NCBI GenBank assembly: GCA_030622395.1
Contig: JAUXGF010000246.1
Span: 1 to 5,166 of the forward strand
Direction of reading: 5' to 3'
Source of the DNA: Calditrichaceae bacterium
Lineage (GTDB): Bacteria; Calditrichota; Calditrichia; Calditrichales; Calditrichaceae
Length of the DNA: 5,166 bases
The translations under genes were made by a program, and so were the position numbers. Shown here piece by piece: positions 1 to 5,166 of the stretch. The notes under the pieces were generated by a model, which saw only the letters and a list, made by a program, of their open reading frames with translations, did not search any database and was not told where the DNA came from. Numbering within the stretch: position 1 is the first letter of the stretch; each line of letters begins with the position of its first letter.

Positions 1-24
1 CACCTTAGCTATTACTTTAAACTT

Positions 25-55
25 TTTGAAAAATAAAACATTAGTAGTATATTAA
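25..55 (+). promoter_or_regulatory. Candidate promoter of the sigma-factor gene
   Basis: Two promoter readings coincide here. As a sigma-70 type promoter, TTGAAA (26-31) and TATATT (48-53) are separated by 16 bases. As a Bacteroidota -33/-7 type promoter, TTTG (25-28) is followed after 19 bases by TATATTAA (48-55), which only partly matches TAnnTTTG. Either would start transcription near position 60 and leave a leader of about 35 bases before the ATG at 94. The region is very AT-rich, so chance matches are likely; this is a plausible site, not a firm one. Confidence 0.33.
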
Positions 56-93
56 ACCATTCTTATTCTTTAATTTAAAAATATAGTATAAGT

Positions 94-645
94 ATGGGAT
101 TAATTAAATGTACAGATGAACGGTTATGGCAGTTAGTGCGTAAAGGTAAACCTGAAGCCCTATCGTTGATTTTTAAAAGTAAATATGAAATGCTATACAA
201 TTTTGCTTTTTCTTTATGTCATAATGAAGAATTAGCAAAAGATTCAATTCAGGATATGTTTATCTATCTTTGGGAAAAACGAAGTCAATTTTCAGAGGTT
301 ATTTCAGTACGAGCTTATCTGTTGGCTTCACTCCGGCGTTTAATAATTAAGTCTATAAAAAAGAAGAAAACCGAAGAAGATAAAAATAGAGGCATTATCA
401 ATGAACTGCCAAAAGAAGCCTTTTCGCCTCTGGATATGATTATTATCAGGGAATGCAACGAGCAAACAGAACTAAGATTAAAAAAAGCTTTAGAAGCTAT
501 TCCCGACAGAATACGAGAAGCTTTGTATTTAAAGACTTATAATAACCTTTCTTATAAAGAAATATCCGTAGTTATGAACATCTCTTCGCAAGTTGCCCGG
601 AATTATGTTTCTGAAGCCTTCCATCGCCTGAGAAAACTTTTCTAA
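94..645 (+). CDS. ECF RNA polymerase sigma factor, FecI-like (sigma-70 family)
   Basis: This 183-residue protein has the length and layout of an extracytoplasmic-function sigma factor. Region 2, about residues 21-90, starts with the ALSLIFKSKYEMLYNFA helix. It contains the core-binding segment ELAKDSIQDMFIYLWEKR (46-63), which matches the usual A.D..Q..F..LW pattern, and then the basic -10-recognition helix around RAYLLASLRRLIIKSIKKK (73-91). A charged linker (about 92-125) follows. Region 4 (about 126-183) has the A-I-P-D-R entry to its first helix and a helix-turn-helix, LSYKEISVVMNISSQVARNYVSEAFHRLR, for -35 recognition. An in-frame TAA at 76-78 makes the ATG at 94 the first possible start; no Shine-Dalgarno sequence precedes it, as is usual in Bacteroidota. 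The anti-sigma factor and receptor downstream point to a FecI-type role: transcription of the receptor operon on ligand signal. The 303-bp distance to the anti-sigma gene is larger than usual. The family assignment is firm; the regulon is inferred. Confidence 0.95.
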   Translation: MGLIKCTDERLWQLVRKGKPEALSLIFKSKYEMLYNFAFSLCHNEELAKDSIQDMFIYLWEKRSQFSEVISVRAYLLASLRRLIIKSIKKKKTEEDKNRGIINELPKEAFSPLDMIIIRECNEQTELRLKKALEAIPDRIREALYLKTYNNLSYKEISVVMNISSQVARNYVSEAFHRLRKLF

Positions 646-670
646 AAAAATTAAAATCCTGAAATATTCT

Positions 671-698
671 TTCGCCACTAAGACACAAAGGCACAAAG
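671..698 (+). repeat. Dispersed-repeat motif with three tandem octamers
   Basis: After TTCG (671-674), three consecutive octamers of pattern NCACWAAG appear: CCACTAAG (675-682), ACACAAAG (683-690) and GCACAAAG (691-698). The + strand reads as a purine- and C-rich stretch almost without T, in an otherwise AT-rich spacer. From memory, very similar strings (CACTAAGACACAAAG followed by further CACAAAG units) are scattered in intergenic regions of many Bacteroidota and other environmental genomes. The periodicity is seen directly; the dispersed-repeat identity is recall and cannot be verified from one copy. Confidence 0.5.
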
Positions 699-797
699 TA
701 TTAAAAATAACAATGAAAAGAATAGTATTAATAAATTAATACCATAAAGCAGAGTCTGAAATTTAATTGTCTTTTATCTTATTGTTTCTTGGCATCT

Positions 798-858
798 TTT
801 CCCGAAAGGGACACAGGAAGTTGTATCCCGATTTTTCGAGAATAAATAATTCGGGAAA
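798..858 (+). repeat. Nested inverted repeats, possible terminator or attenuator
   Basis: A perfect 9-base inverted repeat, TTTCCCGAA (798-806) and TTCGGGAAA (850-858), encloses 43 bases. Inside and overlapping it are further pairings. TCCC-GAAA-GGGA (800-811) is a 4-bp stem with a GNRA-type loop. GGGACACAG (808-816) pairs with TTGTATCCC (821-829) apart from one C/A mismatch and one G/T wobble, around a GAAG loop. TCCCGA (826-831) pairs with TCGAGA (836-841) with one mismatch around TTTT. TCCCGA can also pair with TCGGGA (851-856). Several of these exclude each other. A six-T run (864-869) follows five bases after the outer arm, so the outer hairpin could act as a weak intrinsic terminator for the sigma gene. 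It could equally be a decayed mobile-element fragment. Confidence 0.45.
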
Positions 859-893
859 TATTATTTTTTAACATTACATAATTAAAAAAAATG

Positions 894-914
894 TCTCTAT
901 ATATTTATAAGAGA
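894..914 (+). promoter_or_regulatory. Small hairpin in the anti-sigma gene leader
   Basis: TCTCT (894-898) pairs with AGAGA (910-914). With A909 bulged, ATA (899-901) pairs with TAT (906-908), leaving a four-base loop. The structure lies 34 bases before the ATG at 949. It could be part of a leader, an operator-like palindrome or chance in AT-rich DNA. No promoter near it matches a consensus well enough to call. Confidence 0.22.
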
Positions 915-948
915 TAAAACCAAATAAAATCTAAAATGACTGGGAAAA

Positions 949-2046
949 ATGAAACATAAGGAAGTTACAAAAAATATAAATTCATTAATTACAGATGAAA
1001 GTTTTCAATTGCATATTTCAGGGCAAGGCAGTAAGCGTCAGAATCGGAAATGGGAAGCGTGGTGTAAGGAAAATCCTGAAAATAGTAAAATATACAATGA
1101 AGCGTTAAATCTATGGCATGCAGGTCAATTTAAAAACCATCCTGTACCGGATGTGCAGCGGGAATGGCAAAAAATAGATGAAAAATTAAATCTGAAATAT
1201 GGCTTTATTGAAACTAAAAATAATAAATCCTATACGAACATTTTTAGTCTATACAACTATCGTATTGTAAAAATAAGCGCCGCTGTAATTTCTGCGGCTG
1301 CAATTTTGTTAATAGCTCTTAATTTTAATCTTTCCATATTTAATTTTATTTATAGTCCTTTTGATGATGAAACATATACATCAATCTCTACTAATTTCGG
1401 CGAAAGAACAAAACTAAATTTAGGCGATGGCTCAGTAGTTATCCTTAATGCAAATTCATATCTTCGCTATCCTGCGAAATATAATTCGGAAACTAAAAGA
1501 GATTTTTATCTGCAGGGGGAGGCTTATTTTAGGGTTGCTAAAAAACCGGCAGGGGTTCAGCAAAAATTTACAGTATCTACTGATCAGGGATTAATCACAG
1601 TGTTAGGCACACGTTTTACAGTTAATTCCAGAAAAAATCAAACCGAAGTAGTTTTAATCAGCGGTAGTGTTAAGGCTATGGCTAAAACGGAATTAGACAG
1701 TCAGAAAATATCAGCAAGTGTAATTATGAAGCCGGGAGAATTTTTATACTTCAAAAAAAATGCGCAGGATATGAAATCTCAAAAAGTCACAAAAACTTTG
1801 CAAACATCGTGGTGGAAAGATCAATTGGTATTAAATAAAACCTCGTTAAAAGAACTTATAATACGGCTAAAAGAAACATACGGTATCGAAGTAGAAATAA
1901 AAGATGATAGATTATTAGAAAGAACTATCACCGGATCTATAGAGAATAGGGATTTAAATCTTATTATAGAAACGTTAGGTAAAGTGTTACAGGCGCCGGT
2001 TTATATAAAAGGCAATACTGTAATATTTGGAAAGACCAATGCCTGA
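949..2046 (+). CDS. FecR-family transmembrane anti-sigma factor
   Basis: This 365-residue single-pass inner-membrane protein should hold the upstream sigma factor and receive the signal from the receptor. The cytoplasmic N-terminus (1-105) contains the pattern W35..W38...NPEN45...Y49......W56, typical of the sigma-binding domain of FecR proteins. One hydrophobic span follows R105 (about 106-126, VKISAAVISAAAILLIALNF). The periplasmic FecR domain (about 143-243) shows GERTKLNLGDGSVVILNANS (151-170), LQGEAYFRV (188-196) and VLGTRFTVN (218-226). A C-terminal STN-like domain of DUF4974 type (about 290-361) has LKELIIRLKETYGIEVEI and the TITGSI strand. The length is normal for Bacteroidota-type FecR. 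An in-frame TGA at 937-939 makes the ATG at 949 the first possible start. A GGGA stands only three bases before that ATG, too close for a normal ribosome site. The receptor gene starts 33 bases after the stop, so the two are very likely co-transcribed. Whether it acts purely as inhibitor or also as co-activator of the sigma factor cannot be read from sequence. Confidence 0.95.
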   Translation: MKHKEVTKNINSLITDESFQLHISGQGSKRQNRKWEAWCKENPENSKIYNEALNLWHAGQFKNHPVPDVQREWQKIDEKLNLKYGFIETKNNKSYTNIFSLYNYRIVKISAAVISAAAILLIALNFNLSIFNFIYSPFDDETYTSISTNFGERTKLNLGDGSVVILNANSYLRYPAKYNSETKRDFYLQGEAYFRVAKKPAGVQQKFTVSTDQGLITVLGTRFTVNSRKNQTEVVLISGSVKAMAKTELDSQKISASVIMKPGEFLYFKKNAQDMKSQKVTKTLQTSWWKDQLVLNKTSLKELIIRLKETYGIEVEIKDDRLLERTITGSIENRDLNLIIETLGKVLQAPVYIKGNTVIFGKTNA

Positions 2047-2049
2047 ATA

Positions 2050-2073
2050 CTCTTTTAATAGTGTTTTTAAGAG
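2050..2073 (+). promoter_or_regulatory. Hairpin and weak ribosome site before the receptor gene
   Basis: CTCTT (2050-2054) can pair with AAGAG (2069-2073) across a 14-base loop, filling most of the 33-base gap after the anti-sigma gene. The downstream arm is the only purine-rich stretch before the ATG at 2080: AAGAGA at 2069-2074, with five bases to the start. If it acts as a weak ribosome-binding site, the hairpin would partly hide it. No -10/-35 pair fits in the gap, which supports read-through from the anti-sigma gene. Confidence 0.25.
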
Positions 2074-2079
2074 AATTAA

Positions 2080-5031
2080 ATGCGTTTAATCATATCCATA
2101 ATAATTTGCGTTAAACTTTTGTTTGTTTCGGCAATTTCCCAGGAAATTCCCAGGGACGATTTTTTAAACAAGCTTGGGCATAATCCGATAGAACAACAGA
2201 TTGCTTTAAAAAAAGCATTTTCTCTGTTGGAAAGAATATATGACGTTTATTTCATTTATGAAGTTAATATTGTAGATGGTTTAAAAACAACAATTCCAAC
2301 TGATTTATCAGGGAATGTTTTTGATGATCTGCAAAAGATACTCCCAGAACACCACCTGCAATACAGCCTCGCCGGCGAAAAAACATTTGTCATTACAAGG
2401 AAAGCCGCCGATAAAACCCGCTTTGCTAAAATTAGAGGATTTGTCACAAACGCTGAAGGCGAACCTTTAGTGGATGCAGAAATATCACTTGAAAATATTG
2501 AATGTCAGGATGTTACAGATGATAAAGGAGCGAATATTCTCAATAATATTCAAAAAGGAATATACTTAATTTCTACGCGTTTGATCGGCTATAAAACCAA
2601 AAGTCTTTTAGTTGAAGTAAAGCCGGGAGAAATTGTCAATCAAAACTTTTTTCTTGAATTAGACATACTCAATATGGAAGAAATCGTAACTATTGCCTGT
2701 AGAAATCCTTTCATGAAACTTGAATCGAGTGTGGCGATAACAACTGCAAGCAACAAGCAGATTTCTGAGCGGGCGCCCCACAGCACGGCAGAATTGTTAA
2801 AGGTTATTCCCGGGTTTTATGTGGAAAGTTCCGGCGGAGAAGTGTCAAACAATTTGTTTCCAAGGGGAATTCCTCAAGATGGCTCTTATCGCTATATTTC
2901 CATGTATGAAGATGGGCTGCCGCTTTTTGAAGCTTCCGAACTAGCTTTCGCTAATATTGATATATTGATGCGTCTGGATGAAAGTGTAAATTCAATGGAA
3001 GCAGTTCGAGGAGGCTCAAGCTCTATTTTTGCAAGCAATGCTCCAGGCGGTATAATTAATTTTATAAGTAAAACCGGCGGTATCGAACGTAAAGCGCTAT
3101 TAAAAATATCAGTTGGCAGCCATGATTTCAAAAGGGTCGATTTTAATTACGGCGGTCCGATTGGTAATAAAACAAGATTCAATTGCGGAGGCTTCTTCAG
3201 GTACAGCAGGGGAGCCCGCACACCGGATTTTGTTTCTAACCGCGGCGGTCAATTCAAATTAAATATCACCCGCCTGTTTAATGACGGCTATTTCAGAATC
3301 TATGGAAAATATCTTAACGATCGGAATATATTCTATTTACCAATCCCCCTGCAGAATCCTGACGATCCCGAATCGATTCCCGGTCTTGATGCGAATTTCG
3401 GCACTATGACCATTATGCATGCCGGTAAAACATCTTTCCCCAGCCCAAGTGGAGAAATATTCCAACGTGATATCAGCGACGGCATTCATCCTGAATTATT
3501 TTCTGTTACATCGGAATCTGTGTACGATTTTGGCTGCGGTTGGAGTATTCAAAATACTATGCGTTTAATGAAAGCAGACGTTGAATTTAACGCTATCTTT
3601 CCTTTAGAAAATCCATTCGACGCCTATTTTTTTGCAGATTCCGTGAAGCATCTTTCTTCAGCGCCGGGCGTTAGCCGATGGGAATATCGATATGCGGACG
3701 ACGGTCGGGCAATCAAAGATATTTCAAATCTCAATAATAACGGTCTTGTTGCCTGTAACGGCTGGTGGACAATTACTAAACCATTAAATAATTTTGTAAA
3801 CAATCTGCAAATTAACAAGAAATTTGAACGACATAAAATTAGCGTTGCCGGCTATTATAGTAAATACAGCGCCGGTGATTTCTGGTATTGGCAAAATATT
3901 TTGACTGAAGTAAAAGATGCGCCGCGGCTTTTAGATTTAGTGGGTTTAAATTCTACAGGCGATGTGGTTACATCGGTAACAGACAACGGGTTTGAACAGT
4001 ATGGCAGTTATTATGTTAATGCAATGAGCAAGGCTGCAGTTTATTCAATTTATTTTACAGATGAATGGCAGGCAAATGATAGGCTTCGCTTTGATAGCGG
4101 ACTGCGTTTGGAATCACATAGCGTAAAAGGAGAAGTGGAAAACACCCGAGATGATTTTGTAATTGGAAATGGGGAAACAGAGGCGGAACGGAATGTCGTT
4201 TTCGGTGACGGTACATTTCGCTATTATAAACATAATTTTAATGAATGGGCTTTATCAGTTGGAGGAAATTATAATTTCAATCATCATTTAGCATTATACG
4301 GACGGATCAGTCGCGGATTTCGTACGCCGGATTTTGAACAGTGGATATTTTCTGATGAACGCGGGAATTCGCAATATATTTATCAACTGGAAAGCGGCTT
4401 TAAAATATCCGGCTCTTATTTTTCGCTTTTTAGTTCTGTTTTTCTCAGTCGTATTAACAATATTCCTTTTATTGATGAAGTCTTTAAGAATGGACGGATT
4501 GTACAGGAAAAACGTTTTGCAAAAAGCAAGACTATTGGGGCTGAATTTGAAACGGTGTTTATTCCAACTGCAGGATTACGTTTTGATTTAATTGGCACTG
4601 TTCAGGATCCGCGGCTGCTGGAATTGAGGATCAGTGAAATTGACTCTGAAACAGGCGCTGTTACTAATACTAATTTAGACGGGAATCGAGTACGCAGGAT
4701 TCCGCAATTTATTATGGATTTTAGACCGTCTTATAGTTATAAGCAGCTTAAAATATTTTGCAGTTGGCAGTATATCGGCGACAGATATGTAAATGACGCC
4801 AATACGGAAATATTGCCGGATTATAATTTATTTAATGCCGGATCTTCTTATGAATTAATGCAAAACAAAATCAAACTTGGACTCAATGTTTCAAATTTAA
4901 CAAATACAATCGGTTTAACAGAAGGAAATCCACGTATTGAGCAGGCTTTTGCAAATCAGCGAAAAAATATATTTATGGCCAGGCCAATTTTAGGGAGGTC
5001 TATCATTTTAGGCTTAACTATTAAAATATAA
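2080..5031 (+). CDS. TonB-dependent outer-membrane receptor with STN signalling domain
   Basis: This 983-residue outer-membrane transporter takes up a ligand with TonB energy and signals its presence to the adjacent anti-sigma factor. Domains in order: signal peptide (1-20, hydrophobic core, likely cleavage after A-I-S); STN domain (about 38-107, LKKAFSLLERIYDVYFIYE through TFVITRK); carboxypeptidase-regulatory-like beta-sandwich (about 116-195, IRGFVTNAEGEPLVDAEISL); probable TonB box near MEEIVTIA (199-206); plug (about 213-333) with the motifs ELLKVIPGFYVES, YEDGLPLF, SMEAVRGGSSSIFASNAPGGIINFISK; and a beta-barrel (about 335-983). Barrel landmarks are RGARTPDF (377-384), FYLPIPLQNP (418-427) and GFRTPDFEQW (746-755). 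It ends in a plausible terminal strand (SIILGLTIKI) whose last residue is Ile rather than the common Phe. An in-frame TAA at 2077-2079 fixes the ATG at 2080 as the first start. No SusD-like gene follows in the window. The GARTPDF and FYLPIPL blocks recall a receptor subgroup often found near carbohydrate genes in Alphaproteobacteria, so the substrate may be a glycan breakdown product rather than a siderophore; this is inference. Confidence 0.95.
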   Translation: MRLIISIIICVKLLFVSAISQEIPRDDFLNKLGHNPIEQQIALKKAFSLLERIYDVYFIYEVNIVDGLKTTIPTDLSGNVFDDLQKILPEHHLQYSLAGEKTFVITRKAADKTRFAKIRGFVTNAEGEPLVDAEISLENIECQDVTDDKGANILNNIQKGIYLISTRLIGYKTKSLLVEVKPGEIVNQNFFLELDILNMEEIVTIACRNPFMKLESSVAITTASNKQISERAPHSTAELLKVIPGFYVESSGGEVSNNLFPRGIPQDGSYRYISMYEDGLPLFEASELAFANIDILMRLDESVNSMEAVRGGSSSIFASNAPGGIINFISKTGGIERKALLKISVGSHDFKRVDFNYGGPIGNKTRFNCGGFFRYSRGARTPDFVSNRGGQFKLNITRLFNDGYFRIYGKYLNDRNIFYLPIPLQNPDDPESIPGLDANFGTMTIMHAGKTSFPSPSGEIFQRDISDGIHPELFSVTSESVYDFGCGWSIQNTMRLMKADVEFNAIFPLENPFDAYFFADSVKHLSSAPGVSRWEYRYADDGRAIKDISNLNNNGLVACNGWWTITKPLNNFVNNLQINKKFERHKISVAGYYSKYSAGDFWYWQNILTEVKDAPRLLDLVGLNSTGDVVTSVTDNGFEQYGSYYVNAMSKAAVYSIYFTDEWQANDRLRFDSGLRLESHSVKGEVENTRDDFVIGNGETEAERNVVFGDGTFRYYKHNFNEWALSVGGNYNFNHHLALYGRISRGFRTPDFEQWIFSDERGNSQYIYQLESGFKISGSYFSLFSSVFLSRINNIPFIDEVFKNGRIVQEKRFAKSKTIGAEFETVFIPTAGLRFDLIGTVQDPRLLELRISEIDSETGAVTNTNLDGNRVRRIPQFIMDFRPSYSYKQLKIFCSWQYIGDRYVNDANTEILPDYNLFNAGSSYELMQNKIKLGLNVSNLTNTIGLTEGNPRIEQAFANQRKNIFMARPILGRSIILGLTIKI

Positions 5032-5058
5032 ATATCGGAAGTTTAAGAACATAGTCAG

Positions 5059-5096
5059 CCAATTCACCCTGTTAAATAAAAAATTAATGTGATTGG
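5059..5096 (+). terminator. Imperfect hairpin after the receptor gene
   Basis: CCAATTCAC (5059-5067) pairs with GTGATTGG (5089-5096) with a single bulged T. Inside, TTAA (5072-5075) can pair with TTAA (5084-5087). It lies 27 bases after the receptor stop. The 3' side is followed by AAAA, not a T-run, so it is not a standard intrinsic terminator on this strand. It may stabilise the transcript end or be chance. Confidence 0.25.
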
Positions 5097-5143
5097 AAAA
5101 TGCGCAAACATATTATTGGTAGTGTCAAAAGTTATATGAAAAA

Positions 5144-5166
5144 ATGAAAAAAGTAAAAATGATCTA
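5144..5166 (+). CDS. Possible start of a downstream gene, cut by the window edge
   Basis: The ATG at 5144 opens MKKVKMI and runs off the window without a stop. A lysine-rich start like this is common for exported proteins but also for many others, and seven codons cannot identify a product. The frame is open back to a TAG at 5120-5122. An ATG at 5136 in another frame stops after three codons. No Shine-Dalgarno sequence is visible. If real, the gene lies 112 bases after the receptor and could belong to the same uptake locus or to an unrelated element. Confidence 0.3.

Larger units (their letters stand above)
646..948 (+). other. 303-bp non-coding gap between sigma and anti-sigma genes
   Basis: No convincing gene lies here; the longest + strand reading I followed is an eight-codon ORF (713-739) with no support. 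The gap holds, in order: an octamer-repeat motif (671-698), an AT-rich stretch (700-790), a cluster of overlapping inverted repeats built on CCCGA/TCGGG (798-858), a T-run (864-869), and an AT-rich leader with a small hairpin (894-914) just before the anti-sigma gene. In related loci the two genes usually lie close together, so this spacing suggests either a separate promoter and terminator or an inserted, decayed repeat element. The sequence alone does not separate these options. Confidence 0.6.

Noticed and set aside
631..643. Perfect palindrome AGAAAA-C-TTTTCT at the end of the sigma gene
   Set aside because: It codes for the conserved Arg-Lys-Leu-Phe end of the protein, the stem is A/T only and no T-run follows, so it is not a terminator.
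713..739. Eight-codon plus-strand ORF in the 303-bp gap
   Set aside because: Too short, with no ribosome site; expected by chance.
854..859. GGAAAT resembling a FecI-type -35 element upstream of the anti-sigma gene
   Set aside because: It is part of the inverted-repeat arm, and I found no matching -10 element at the expected distance.
2256..2447. Minus-strand open frame of 63 codons inside the receptor gene
   Set aside because: It lies opposite the STN-domain coding sequence, has no recognisable domain, and is explained as a shadow of the receptor frame.
2892..3131. Minus-strand open frame of 79 codons inside the receptor gene
   Set aside because: It is antisense to the highly conserved plug domain, whose codon pattern leaves the opposite frame open; no protein features were seen.
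3624..3818. Minus-strand open frame of 64 codons inside the receptor gene
   Set aside because: It is antisense to barrel coding sequence, with no start signal or domain.
4334..4598. Overlapping open frames on both strands (85 codons plus, 60 codons minus) inside the receptor gene
   Set aside because: The receptor frame continues intact through this region with a normal GFRTPDF barrel motif before it, so there is no frameshift; both are shadows.
1..5166. tRNA, rRNA, CRISPR array or known riboswitch
   Set aside because: No regularly spaced direct repeats and no recognisable tRNA, rRNA or riboswitch core were seen in the non-coding parts on either strand.

Overview
The window holds one cell-surface-signalling / outer-membrane-uptake locus, read entirely on the + strand: an ECF sigma factor of the FecI type (94-645), a 303-bp non-coding gap (646-948), a FecR-type transmembrane anti-sigma factor (949-2046), and a TonB-dependent outer-membrane receptor with an N-terminal signalling (STN) domain (2080-5031). 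The last 135 bases are non-coding except for what may be the first codons of another gene (5144 to beyond the window end).

The organism is most likely a member of the Bacteroidota / FCB group (Ignavibacteriota or Calditrichota are alternatives). The DNA is AT-rich, and start codons mostly lack a good Shine-Dalgarno sequence. The anti-sigma factor ends in an STN-like (DUF4974-type) domain. The receptor carries a carboxypeptidase-regulatory-like beta-sandwich between STN and plug, an arrangement typical of that group. A short octamer-repeat motif of a kind I recall as dispersed in such genomes lies in the 303-bp gap. The phylum call is inference; no marker gene is present.

Expected working of the locus, from the FecA/FecR/FecI paradigm: the receptor binds an extracellular ligand and takes it up with TonB energy. 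Its STN domain signals across the periplasm to the C-terminal domain of the anti-sigma factor. That protein spans the inner membrane once and then releases or activates the sigma factor, which transcribes the receptor operon. fecR and the receptor gene are 33 bp apart and probably co-transcribed. The sigma gene is unusually well separated from them and may have its own transcript.

The receptor is not SusC-like in a narrow sense: no SusD gene follows within the window. Barrel motifs (a GARTPDF / GGQ block and an FYLPIPL block) recall a TonB-receptor subgroup common in sphingomonads, Caulobacter and relatives rather than classical siderophore receptors, so the ligand is open.

I see no strong evidence of a wholly new system. 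The parts most worth a second look are the 303-bp gap, with its octamer repeat and competing hairpins, and the unexplained right edge.
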